The notes under the pieces were generated by a model that was given only the letters and a program-made list of their open reading frames with translations, was not told the DNA's origin and made no database searches. A DNA stretch of 33,908 nucleotides from contig JALZUD010000064.1 of assembly GCA_023301725.1 (NCBI GenBank), positions 1 through 33,908 on the forward strand, given 5' to 3'. The stretch comes from Granulosicoccus sp. (GTDB lineage: Bacteria; Pseudomonadota; Gammaproteobacteria; Granulosicoccales; Granulosicoccaceae). This document shows positions 26,910-33,908 of the stretch, piece by piece. Within the stretch, counting starts at the first letter, position 1, and every line of letters starts with the position of its first letter. The translations under genes were made by a program, and so were the position numbers.

Positions 26910-27488
26910 ATGGGAGTTTCACTGTCCAAAGGCGGTAACGTTTCACTGAGCAAAGAGGCCCCGGGCCTTAGCAAAATTGTTATTGGTCTTGGGTGGGATG
27001 ACCGCTCAACTGATGGCGCTGATTTTGATCTGGATGCATCACTGCTTATGCTTGCGAGCACTGGCAAAGTACGTAACGACAAAGATTTTATCTTCTACGG
27101 CAACTTGAAATCTGGCGACGGATCAGTTGAGCACACTGGCGACAACCGCACAGGTGAAGGCGACGGTGATGATGAGAAAATCAATGTATCGCTTGATCAG
27201 GTACCTGCAGATGTTGAAAAACTGTCTGTAGTGGTCACTATCCATGAAGCAGAAAGCCGCAGCCAAAACTTTGGTCAGGTGAGCAATGCTTTCATGCGTA
27301 TCGTTAATGGCGACGGTGGAACTGAAATCGCACGTTACGACTTAAGTGAAGATTTCTCAACAGAAACTGCTGTTATTTTTGGCGAAGTTTACCGCAACAA
27401 CGGTGAGTGGAAATTCAAAGCAAACGGGCAGGGCTACGCTGGTGGTTTGGCTAAAGTTGCAACAGACTTTGGTATTAACGTAGGTTAA
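26910..27488 (+). CDS. terD: Canonical TerD stress protein
   Basis: A 192-residue TerD/TerE protein of standard length with [19 protein letters not shown], the calcium motifs [11 protein letters not shown] and [14 protein letters not shown], and the C-terminal [19 protein letters not shown]. TerD proteins bind two calcium ions and are stress-induced. AGGAGA at 26898-26903 gives a strong ribosome binding site. A strong terminator begins 16 bp after the stop, so this ends the plus-strand Ter transcript. It was probably the ancestral copy, as its motifs are all intact. Confidence 0.95.
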   Translation: MGVSLSKGGNVSLSKEAPGLSKIVIGLGWDDRSTDGADFDLDASLLMLASTGKVRNDKDFIFYGNLKSGDGSVEHTGDNRTGEGDGDDEKINVSLDQVPADVEKLSVVVTIHEAESRSQNFGQVSNAFMRIVNGDGGTEIARYDLSEDFSTETAVIFGEVYRNNGEWKFKANGQGYAGGLAKVATDFGINVG

Positions 27489-27503
27489 AGTCTGGATCTA
27501 GAG

Positions 27504-27554
27504 CGGCGGTGCGTTCAGAGGGTTTACTCCTGAATGCACCGCCGCTTTTTTTTG
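27504..27554 (+). terminator. Strong intrinsic terminator of the Ter cluster
   Basis: A 16-bp stem (27504-27519 with 27531-27546, one G-U pair) rich in GC, loop of 11 bases, followed at once by eight T residues (27547-27554). It starts 16 bp after the terD stop codon. Confidence 0.93.
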
Positions 27555-27864
27555 TCTGGAATTTGGTTACGGAATTGTGATGGTGTTTGTCTGGGAGGGG
27601 GGGTAGGGCCTAAACGTAATTGATAATGCGTAATCTCTGTGTGGTTTGGTGCCAACGGGTAATTCTTTGTGAGTTTATATGGTGTGGGGTATGTTTTGTT
27701 TTGTAGTTTACTTGTTGTTAGCCGTACTGATTAGCATTTTTTCAAGATACAGGCAGGGGTTTACCTCAAGCGCCAGTCTCGCAACATCCGCTGAGTAAAC
27801 AACGACATAATACAAATATCAGCACAATATTGACATGTGTGAATGCATGTGTAAGCATGCGCAC
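27555..27864. other. AT-rich spacer before vapB, includes the left cassette boundary
   Basis: About 310 bp with a T/G-rich left part and no convincing ORF. The 11-bp sequence GTTAGCCGTAC at 27717-27727 recurs at 28598 (see cassette). An earlier in-frame start at 27835 would add ten residues of Cys/His/Met-rich leader to the antitoxin but has no support. Promoter of vapBC presumably lies between 27727 and 27865; no clear -35/-10 pair was fixed. Confidence 0.55.
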
Positions 27865-28062
27865 ATGGCGACTAATCTATCTATCGATCCAGAACTACTG
27901 GACAAAGCATTACAAGTGAGCGGCGAAAAAACCAAAAAGGCTGCAGTTACGCAGGCTCTAGTTGAGTTTATCGCTAAGCGTGAGCGTACACGGGTAAAAG
28001 AACTATTCGGCCAACTCGATTGGGACTCAGACTACGATTACAAAAAAGAGCGTTCTCGATAG
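27865..28062 (+). CDS. vapB: VapB-type antitoxin
   Basis: A 65-residue protein from ATG 27865 (MATNLSIDPELL), with the ribbon-helix-helix pattern of VapB antitoxins (NLSIDPELLDKALQVSGEKT, KKAAVTQALVEFIAKRER) and a C-terminal toxin-binding tail (FGQLDWDSDYDYKKERSR). It neutralises the PIN toxin encoded next and should autoregulate. Its stop codon overlaps the toxin start by one base. Upstream in-frame codons at 27835 are not needed. Confidence 0.87.
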   Translation: MATNLSIDPELLDKALQVSGEKTKKAAVTQALVEFIAKRERTRVKELFGQLDWDSDYDYKKERSR

Positions 28063-28463
28063 TGGCAATACTGGTAGACACCAGCGTCTGGTCACTAGCT
28101 ATGAGACGCGATGAACAACCCAACTCCGCTGAACTTAAAATCCTGATAAAGGCGTTGGACTCAGGTGAGGAAATCTACAGTACTGGGGTAATCTTACAAG
28201 AACTGCTGCAAGGGTTCACTGGCGCGAAGGCTGCCGACGCGATAGTCGAACGCTTTACGTCAATACCAATGCTTGTTCCTGAAACTTCAGATCATATACA
28301 GGCAGCAGAGATTCGCAATAAGAGCCGTCGTAAGGGTGTACAGGTTGGGACTATTGACGCCCTGATCGCACAACTAAGCATACGGTACAAGCTATCGTTA
28401 CTCACAGCTGACAAAGACTTCAAATACATGTCCAAAGCAGTCAAATTGACGTTTGCAAAATAG
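28062..28463 (+). CDS. vapC: VapC-type PIN-domain ribonuclease toxin
   Basis: A 133-residue PIN-domain protein starting at GTG 28062 (VAILVDTSVW), whose first base is the last of the vapB stop. The four acidic PIN residues can be placed: the Asp of LVDTSVW, the Glu of LQELLQG, the Asp of GTIDALIA and the Asp of TADKDF. VapC toxins cleave tRNA or rRNA in stress. The upstream in-frame TTG at 28020 would give an N-terminal extension that overlaps vapB and is unlikely. The downstream attC-like site suggests a mobile origin. Confidence 0.88.
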   Translation: MAILVDTSVWSLAMRRDEQPNSAELKILIKALDSGEEIYSTGVILQELLQGFTGAKAADAIVERFTSIPMLVPETSDHIQAAEIRNKSRRKGVQVGTIDALIAQLSIRYKLSLLTADKDFKYMSKAVKLTFAK

Positions 28464-28502
28464 CGTTCTAGCTACACTAGCTGAGCGGTTCTAACGACGC
28501 AC

Positions 28503-28604
28503 GTCTAACTTTGCCTTGCAGTCGACACTGTACAAAGACCCGGAACGCGGGCTTCGCCCACAACCCGTCTCTTTGTAAAGTGCAACTGAAGGCTGATGTT
28601 AGCC
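28503..28604. repeat. attC-like imperfect palindrome downstream of vapC
   Basis: A 102-bp element bounded by GTCTAAC (R''-like, 28503-28509) and GTTAGCC (R'-like, 28598-28604). Between them the two arms pair over about 25 bp each: left GCCTTGCAGTCGACACTG then TACAAAGA; right, reverse-complemented, GCCTTCAGTTGCACTT then TACAAAGA. Extra unpaired bases in the arms and a central GC-rich hairpin match the structure of integron recombination sites, which are recognised by shape. Confidence 0.55.
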
Positions 28605-29308
28605 GTACCATTCAGATACTTCGATGTAGAATTCAATCATTGAATTAATCAGTTTAGTGCTGGCGTCGCTCAGCCCTCGAGGAGAAATCGCTCAAAGCTA
28701 CCCCTATATCTTCGGATCATGGTCAACCGTCGATATAAATGATTGGCTGGTACTTATGTTGTTGAGCGGATTTTCTATCGTCATTAGTCTGTTACTAGCA
28801 GGCGGCACCACCCGTACAAAATTTCGACTTTAAAGGATACAGACAGATGACAGGAACTCAGCGAAGCCTGCTTCAGCTATTGAGTCCTCGTTTTGATATT
28901 GCTGCATATGGATTGTATAAATATATTGAGATGAGAATACTACGGTAGAGTTGCAAATCGTTTCGACAGATTCGCCCTCGATCTGCTCAGCTGTGTATTT
29001 CCACGTTCTCGACCATGCATCGCATTCCGAAAGCCGGGAATACGATGGCTCATTCATAAATTGCACTCTCGATCTCTGATCTCAGCCGTGCCCGTACGCT
29101 AGTTTGATTTACAATAAAACATGAGTGATGATTAGTTTTACTAAAGAGAAGTGATTTTTACCAAGCCAACTGAGTGAAGGATGAATTATTGACAACTCCT
29201 AAACATGATGAAATACAAGTACCTGCACTTTCGAAACGATGGCGGCATTGTTAGGATCATGAACGAAGGCGTACTGGTGCTGGATTGCAAAAAATTGAGA
29301 CAAAGGCC
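28605..29308. other. Low-coding stretch between the cassette and the dehydrogenase gene
   Basis: About 700 bp with no convincing complete gene. It holds a 58-codon fragment on the plus strand (28657-28833), a 33-codon ORF right after it (MTGTQRSLLQLLSPRFD, from about 28844), and a 78-codon minus-strand ORF (28830-29066, Trp/Cys-containing, no recognised domain). Mixed short ORFs and AT-rich composition suggest decayed genes. The 29.1-29.3 kb part would carry the promoter for the dehydrogenase operon; none was fixed. Confidence 0.5.
28657..28833 (+). pseudogene. Possible membrane-protein gene remnant
   Basis: A 58-residue frame from GTG 28657 to TAA 28833 with the segment SYPYIFGSWSTVDINDWL followed by a single hydrophobic stretch (VLMLLSGFSIVISLLLAGG). 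It resembles the middle of a multi-helix transporter such as an EamA-type protein, with the rest missing, but the match is weak. The frame is closed by a stop just upstream (about 28630). It may be a random ORF. Confidence 0.25.
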
Positions 29309-30403
29309 ATGACAATAATAAAGGCGGCTGTATGCCATGAGTTCGGTGCCCCTCTGGTGGTGCAGGACATCAAACTTAATCCTCCTGTGCGAGGAGAGGT
29401 AGAAGTCACACTGGCAGCCGTTGCCGTGTGCCATTCTGATATTGCGTTTATTGATGGAGGCTGGGGCGGTACGTTGCCAGCCGTGTATGGCCACGAAGCC
29501 TCAGGCTACGTCAGTGCACTCGGCGAAGGCATTTCACAATATCAACTCGGTGATCCTGTATTAGTGACCTTGATTCGAGCCTGTGGAACTTGCTCAAGTT
29601 GTGCTGGGGGAGTGCCCACACAATGCGGCACTCCCTACGATCGTGACAACGGCCCTGTTTGCATGCCTGACGGCAGCACTTTGCAGCATGGCTTGGCGTG
29701 CGGCGCGTTTGCTCAGCGGGTAGTGGTTGACCAAAGTCAGATTGCTGCTATTCCTGCTGATCTGCCGATGGATGCTGCGTCACTGATCTCGTGCGGTGTG
29801 GTTACAGGCGTTGGCGCGGTAGTTAATACCGCGCAAGTCAGGCCCGGACAAAACGTGGTAGTTATCGGTGCTGGCGGTGTTGGTTTAAATGCCATACAGG
29901 GTGCAGTTATCGCAGGTGCAGCTAGAATCATCGCCATCGATCTACTGCCAGAAAAATTGGATGCCGCCAAGGAATTTGGCGCTACAGATGTTGTGTTAGC
30001 CACCGACCCTAAGCCTTGGCGCGCTGTATCTGACATGACCTCAGGCCGCATGGCTGATGCGGTGTTTGTCACTGTGGGCGCTGTACCGGCCTTTGAATCC
30101 GCACCGCGTTTGCTGGCATCGTCTGGCAATATGTATATTGTTGGCTTGCCGCATTCAGGTGCCATGGCAAGCTATGAACCTGTGATGCTAGGGGCGTTAG
30201 GGCAGGGTATGAAAGGTTCAAAAATGGGCGATGTGGTGCTTGTGCGTGACATACCCTGGATGATCGATCTCTACCAGCAAGGCCGCTTGAAGCTCGATGA
30301 GTTAATTTCAGCGCGTTGGCCGTTAGAGCAGATCAACGAGGCTATTGCCAGCACACGTTCGGGAACGGCTAGACGCAATGTCATTGTGTTTGATACCCAA
30401 TGA
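29309..30403 (+). CDS. Zinc-dependent alcohol dehydrogenase (MDR family)
   Basis: A 364-residue medium-chain dehydrogenase from ATG 29309 (MTIIKAAVCHEFG); a TTG at 29285 would add 8 residues. The catalytic zinc ligands are Cys41 (VCHSD), His62 (GHEASG) and Cys162; the structural zinc lobe has Cys92, Cys95, Cys98 and Cys106. The nucleotide-binding motif is VVVIGAGGVGLNA, with Asp211 ending the second strand, favouring NAD(H). It would oxidise an alcohol, aldehyde adduct or sugar derivative. It overlaps the MR/MLE-family gene by 4 bp (ATGA), so the two act together, probably in the catabolism of one carbon source. Substrate not determined. Confidence 0.92.
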   Translation: MTIIKAAVCHEFGAPLVVQDIKLNPPVRGEVEVTLAAVAVCHSDIAFIDGGWGGTLPAVYGHEASGYVSALGEGISQYQLGDPVLVTLIRACGTCSSCAGGVPTQCGTPYDRDNGPVCMPDGSTLQHGLACGAFAQRVVVDQSQIAAIPADLPMDAASLISCGVVTGVGAVVNTAQVRPGQNVVVIGAGGVGLNAIQGAVIAGAARIIAIDLLPEKLDAAKEFGATDVVLATDPKPWRAVSDMTSGRMADAVFVTVGAVPAFESAPRLLASSGNMYIVGLPHSGAMASYEPVMLGALGQGMKGSKMGDVVLVRDIPWMIDLYQQGRLKLDELISARWPLEQINEAIASTRSGTARRNVIVFDTQ

Positions 30404-31632
30404 AGCTTTGCGATCTTGAAGTTATCATTACGGCGCCGCCAGCTCCCGGCTGGGGTGGGCGTTACTGGATATTCACTAAACTGACAACCGATGACGGGTT
30501 GGTAGGCTTCGGTGAAGTGTATGCGTCTGCCGTGTCTCCCGAGGTGATGACCCAAGTCATTGAGGATGTGTTTGAACGCCATCTTTACGGTGAAAGTCCT
30601 GAAAACATAGAGCTAATGTTTCGTCGTGCCTACTCGTCTGGATTTACTCAACGGCCAGACCCAACTGTTATGGGGGCATTTTCGGGGCTTGAAATCGCGT
30701 GTTGGGATATCCTAGGTAAGAGTCGAAACAGACCTGTTTGGGCGTTGTTGGGTGGAAAGATGAACCAGCGGGTGCGTGCCTATACTTACTTGTACCCATT
30801 ACCGCATCACGATATCGACAACTTCTGGATATCGCCCGAGCAAGCGGCAGAGTCTGCATTGGATGCAGTAAATCGCGGCTATACGGCCGTCAAGTTTGAT
30901 CCTGCTGGACCGTACACTTTGCATGGTGGCCACCAACCCGCCATGTCAGATATTTCACTTACGGTGCAGTTTTGTAAAGCCATTCGAGAGGCGGTAGGCG
31001 ACAAAGCCGATCTGTTGGTTGGTACACATGGCCAATTCACCACTGCTGGCGCGATTCGTTTGGGCCAGGCGCTAGAGCCTCACAACCCGCTCTGGTTTGA
31101 AGAACCCATTCCACCGGATAATCCACTGGAGTTTGCCAAAGTGGCGAATGCCGTGCGTATCCCGATCGCCACGGGCGAACGTTTGACCACTAAGATGGAG
31201 TTTGCAACGTTGTTACGCACAGGTGGTGCGGCCATATTACAACCTGCATTAGGTAGGGTTGGCGGTATCTGGGAGGCAAAGAAACTTAGCGCAATAGCTG
31301 AAGTGTTCAATGCCGAGATTGCGCCGCATTTGTACGCTGGACCTGTGGAATGGGCTGCAAACATTCAGCTGGCTACATCGATTCCGAATTTACTCATGGC
31401 TGAGACCATTGAAACTCCATTCCATAAAGCGCTGATCAACAGCACTATCGAGGTGGAAGACGGATGCGTCGTGCCGACGAATTCACCCGGAATCGGTATC
31501 GAATTTAATGAAGTGCTGGCCAAGCAACATCCGTATTCTGGTAAAGAATTACATTTGCAAATGCAGGAGGCTCCTTGTGATTATCGCGGTGGTAATCGGT
31601 TTTCCGGCGGAGCGCCACCTGTTGTTGAATGA
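30400..31632 (+). CDS. Mandelate racemase/muconate lactonizing enzyme family protein
   Basis: A 410-residue enolase-superfamily enzyme. The N-terminal capping domain has GLVGFGEVYASAVSPE; the barrel shows VKFDPAGPYTLHGG with catalytic-type Lys165, LLVGTHGQF (208-213), LWFEEPIPP with Glu234/235, TGERLTT (Glu260), ILQPALGRVGGIWEAKK and APHLYAGP (His310). The KFDPAGPYT and GTHGQF signatures match the branch that holds 3,6-anhydro-L-galactonate cycloisomerase and sugar-acid dehydratases. It should act on a hexonate or related acid. It is coupled to the alcohol dehydrogenase; no transporter or regulator is adjacent. Confidence 0.9.
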   Translation: MKLCDLEVIITAPPAPGWGGRYWIFTKLTTDDGLVGFGEVYASAVSPEVMTQVIEDVFERHLYGESPENIELMFRRAYSSGFTQRPDPTVMGAFSGLEIACWDILGKSRNRPVWALLGGKMNQRVRAYTYLYPLPHHDIDNFWISPEQAAESALDAVNRGYTAVKFDPAGPYTLHGGHQPAMSDISLTVQFCKAIREAVGDKADLLVGTHGQFTTAGAIRLGQALEPHNPLWFEEPIPPDNPLEFAKVANAVRIPIATGERLTTKMEFATLLRTGGAAILQPALGRVGGIWEAKKLSAIAEVFNAEIAPHLYAGPVEWAANIQLATSIPNLLMAETIETPFHKALINSTIEVEDGCVVPTNSPGIGIEFNEVLAKQHPYSGKELHLQMQEAPCDYRGGNRFSGGAPPVVE

Positions 31633-31947
31633 TTAATTCCATTTGCATTTTAAACGATTGGATTAACTTAAAGTAATGCTAAGTGAGTGATCCAATGTTC
31701 TAAAGATGCGATGAAGTGAATTGATTGGGTTTGGCAGAGGTGTTAGCAAATGTATTGGTGAGTATTTGGCAACTGTATTACTGACCTAGGGTGCCCCATG
31801 ACAACGACGTGTCCTGTTACCATATCGGTTGGTTTTTTTATGTCGTATTTTTGTGGCTATACGTAGTCGATGCGTCTTAAACTCGACAATCACAATTAAA
31901 CCTTTTTATAACTTTAATAATTATTGATAACTAGCGATATATAAATA
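31633..31947. other. AT-rich intergenic region before the winged-helix gene
   Basis: About 315 bp without an ORF of note. A run of seven T residues occurs near 31836 after a weak GG-containing stem, but no strong hairpin is formed. The 50 bp before 31948 are very AT-rich (TATATAAATA) and may supply a -10 region. No ribosome binding site is evident for the next gene. Confidence 0.5.
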
Positions 31948-32235
31948 ATGGCACGTACTGCAAAAAAACTGGGTTTTGACGATGTTAGCGCCCTTGTTGC
32001 GATCCTTGGCGCCATCGGTGCTCAAGATAAAAAGGCACCTTTGACTAAACCTCAGGTTGTTGAAACTACTCAATTGTCCACTCCCGATGTAACTGCAGCC
32101 TACAAAAGACTGCTGAAGATGGAATTGACGACTCAAATTGATCCACCAAAAGGTTTACCTTTAAAAGGTGTTTACTTGAAAATCACAGCTAAAGGCAAAG
32201 CGTACAGCAAAGCCTATGACCTGCTGTTTGCTTGA
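31948..32235 (+). CDS. Small putative winged-helix DNA-binding protein
   Basis: A 95-residue protein, MARTAKKLGFDDVSALVAIL at the start, with helix-turn-helix-like TKPQVVETTQLSTPDVTAAY and a following basic helix (KRLLKMEL), then a two-strand wing-like GVYLKITAKGKAYSKAY. The layout fits a small MarR-like or winged-helix fold, but no specific family was recognised. No Shine-Dalgarno precedes the ATG. It stands alone, possibly a self-contained transcription factor. Function unknown. Confidence 0.65.
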   Translation: MARTAKKLGFDDVSALVAILGAIGAQDKKAPLTKPQVVETTQLSTPDVTAAYKRLLKMELTTQIDPPKGLPLKGVYLKITAKGKAYSKAYDLLFA

Positions 32236-32251
32236 TTGCTTGATTAGTATT

Positions 32252-32279
32252 CCGCTGAGAGCTGTAAGATTCTCAGCGG
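32252..32279. repeat. 9-bp inverted repeat after the winged-helix gene
   Basis: CCGCTGAGA (32252-32260) and TCTCAGCGG (32271-32279) with a 10-base loop, starting 17 bp after the stop codon. It could be the gene's terminator, but no T-tract follows on either strand. Confidence 0.5.
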
Positions 32280-32313
32280 GGTATTGAGCTAAACACGGAT
32301 CTTTAGATCTACT

Positions 32314-32708
32314 TTATTGAACAATACTAAACCCCAGAGTGAACAGTCCCGGGAAATCCTCAGACCTTGACCCTTGCGGCCAATTGAACAATCGATCCTC
32401 TTCAGTTATTTTCGGTGTGCTATTTATTTTTTTAAAATGCCACGATTGCATTGGGCCCTTGTAAAAATTTAGCAAGATGCCGCCACACACTATCATTCGT
32501 GAAAGCGAGCCTGACTCTTTGTAGTATCTCGACTAGTCCAACCGTTCTCTGCCAATCGAATCTTTACAACGGCGCTACTTGCATCAAACCGCGGTAGGGG
32601 AGATCGACTATCAGGCATATATTGATACCCGCCAAGTACGGTGGTTTTCAGATTGCCACTGCTCGTAAGCGAGGTGTCTCTCAACTGCCTTGACCTCAAT
32701 TCGATCAT
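32314..32708 (-). pseudogene. Probable frameshifted gene (two overlapping ORFs)
   Basis: Two minus-strand ORFs abut: 32708-32493 (MIELRSRQLRDTSLTSSG) and 32496-32314 (MIVCGGILLNFYKGPM). Their frames differ, and deleting one GA pair from GTCGAGATACTAC near 32525 joins them into one 130-residue reading, with the seam reading ENGWTSRYYKESGSLSRMIV. That is consistent with a recent 2-bp duplication disrupting a small protein. No family recognised, no signal peptide. Alternatively, both are chance ORFs. Confidence 0.35.
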
Positions 32709-32927
32709 CTTTTGGGTTTGCTACCTTCGGGTAATAATTCAGGGTCTGTTGTTGTGCATACCTGTGAAGATGTTGTTTGCAGTGGCATTAACGCCTAGAA
32801 AAGCTCAAAGTAGCCCGTCGTTCGGCTATTGCACCTCTAATCTATGCTGTTGTATGATCAGGAGCACAAATAGCGCGACATTTCCTATTTATGCCGTCGC
32901 GTGTTCTTAGTCGAGGAGTGTGGATTA

Positions 32928-33860
32928 ATGAAAAAATGGCAAAAATTGTTGGCTGGTTCGATCGGTGTGAGTGGTCTGCTCATTGGTGTTGTCACGCAAG
33001 CACAGGAAACAGGTCTTACTAGCTGGAAATCGGGCAAGAACCATGATCGGATTATCCAGATTCAAAACGAGGGTGGTACCCGCGATGCCGCTGACGGTGT
33101 AGAGATTTCGTACTTCAGCAACTCATCGTTTCAAGTCACCTCTCCACGTGGTATCACCATTATTGTTGACCCATGGCGTAATGATCCCTCAGGTGCATGG
33201 GGTCTTTGGTATCGCATGGAATATCCAGCCGCAGAAGTCGATATCGGTATGTCTACACATGCTCACTTTGATCACGACGCACTCGACAAGATCGATGCCA
33301 ATATGTTGCTAGATCGTATGGGTGGCAGTTTTGAGCTTGGCGATGTAAAAGTTACCGGTATTGCCGACAAGCACCAATGCGTTGCACCCGGACTCATCCC
33401 TTGGACAGAAGCAGTAAAACAATTTGAGGGTCGCGAAGATCCGTGTACCGTCACTTATCGGCATATGGACAACGTTATGTACCTGATCGAAACAGGTGGC
33501 ATGAAGTTACTAATGTGGGGCGATAACCGACCTGAGCCGCCAGCTGAGGTGCTCGAAAAAATTGGTGAAGTGGATATCTTGTTCGTGCCTGTTGATGGTT
33601 CGCAGCACATATTTGATTACGAACAGGCTGACTCTGTAGTTGCGATGACGAAGGCTAAAATAGCCATTCCGCATCATTATCTGGTTCCGGAAACCACGTT
33701 CTATACGTCAACCTTACTGCCGGCTACTGAATGGGTAGAAACCCATGACAACACGATTCTCGATTCACCTACCGTTGTTGTCACTAAGGCAGACTTAGAA
33801 GGTAAAGAAGGGCACGTGTATTACTTTGGTTCAAACAACATGGTCACTGCGGCCAAATAA
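32928..33860 (+). CDS. Exported metallo-beta-lactamase-fold hydrolase
   Basis: A 310-residue protein from ATG 32928, preceded by GAGGAG. The N-terminus (MKKWQKLLAGSIGVSGLLIG then VVTQAQE) is a signal peptide. The MBL metal motif is STHAHFDHDALD, i.e. HxHxDH at residues 111-116, followed by a DNRPEPP/DILFVPVDG region and IPHHYLVPE, as in UlaG-like metal-dependent hydrolases. The start at 32901 in the longer frame is less likely. It should act in the periplasm on an unknown ester, lactone or phosphodiester. No obvious operon partner; the window ends 48 bp later. Confidence 0.9.
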   Translation: MKKWQKLLAGSIGVSGLLIGVVTQAQETGLTSWKSGKNHDRIIQIQNEGGTRDAADGVEISYFSNSSFQVTSPRGITIIVDPWRNDPSGAWGLWYRMEYPAAEVDIGMSTHAHFDHDALDKIDANMLLDRMGGSFELGDVKVTGIADKHQCVAPGLIPWTEAVKQFEGREDPCTVTYRHMDNVMYLIETGGMKLLMWGDNRPEPPAEVLEKIGEVDILFVPVDGSQHIFDYEQADSVVAMTKAKIAIPHHYLVPETTFYTSTLLPATEWVETHDNTILDSPTVVVTKADLEGKEGHVYYFGSNNMVTAAK

Positions 33861-33908
33861 ATAAACTGCAAGTGCGCGAAGTCGCAAAATGAGCGTGCAG
33901 CACGGTTT

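Larger units (their letters stand above)
27718..28598 (+). mobile_element. Putative integron-type cassette carrying vapBC
   Basis: The same 11-bp GTTAGCCGTAC occurs at 27717-27727 and 28598-28608, and the right copy is the R' end of an attC-like palindrome. Cutting each after the G, as an integron integrase does, would release an 881-bp circle containing only the vapBC pair and its attC. Toxin-antitoxin cassettes of this type are common in chromosomal integrons. No integrase and no convincing second attC are present in the window, so this would be an isolated attC element or a secondary-site insertion. Confidence 0.45.

Noticed and set aside
27600..27727. A possible second attC site ending at the left GTTAGCC
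   Set aside because: GCCTAAAC at about 27608 is the only R''-like box and the arms do not pair convincingly.
32770..32860. A TAGCC...GGCTA hairpin and GGCATTAACGCC in the region upstream of the MBL-fold gene, as a possible attC
   Set aside because: The boxes are not in attC arrangement and the stem is only about 5 bp.

Overview
The window looks like a chromosomal segment of a Gram-negative gammaproteobacterium with medium GC content. Evidence: dksA, gluQ, a small membrane ORF and a CbrA-type sensor kinase are linked as in Pseudomonas; xseA is divergent from guaBA as in E. coli; yoaA overlaps tsaB; there are several lipoproteins with lipoboxes. A marine, Chromatiales-like lineage is my guess only. 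I see no rRNA, tRNA, CRISPR array, transposase or integrase.

Layout. 1-4474 (minus strand): dksA with a very long Lys/Ala-rich N-terminal extension, gluQ, a 62-residue membrane protein and the start of a symporter-type histidine kinase (cbrA-like, cut by the window edge), with xseA upstream. 4616-7685: guaB-guaA (GMP synthesis). 7686-9060: an AT-richer stretch with a 46-codon ORF and two GNAT acetyltransferases of the sugar-modifying kind, one lacking a normal start codon, then a consensus FNR-type site. 9249-14586: OmpA-domain lipoprotein, a second lipoprotein, yoaA helicase (one Fe-S cysteine apparently replaced), tsaB, and a DUF945 protein. A 13-bp tandem array and a 36-bp perfect palindrome separate this from a convergent ThuA-domain lipoprotein. 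16240-17872 (minus): amtB then a PII protein.

18048-27488 is the most interesting part: a Ter (tellurium-resistance type) stress module. A minus-strand operon encodes a TRSP-domain phosphoribosyltransferase, a HAD phosphatase, a StiP/PELOTA-type phosphoribosyltransferase and a CitE-like lyase, i.e. the enzyme set proposed to make a nucleoside-like metabolite. Divergent from it run a TerZ-like protein, a two-domain TerA-like protein, a TerD-TerB fusion, a CaCA-type sodium/calcium exchanger and a canonical TerD, closed by a strong terminator. A calcium exchanger sits in a cluster of predicted calcium-binding proteins, and no TerC is present in the window.

27555-33908: a vapBC toxin-antitoxin pair followed by an attC-like imperfect palindrome and bounded by an 11-bp direct repeat, so probably an integron-type cassette without a local integrase. 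After about 700 bp of decayed-looking DNA come a zinc alcohol dehydrogenase and an MR/MLE-family enolase in a two-gene operon (sugar-acid or alcohol catabolism), a small putative winged-helix protein, a probable frameshifted pseudogene and an exported metallo-beta-lactamase-fold hydrolase.
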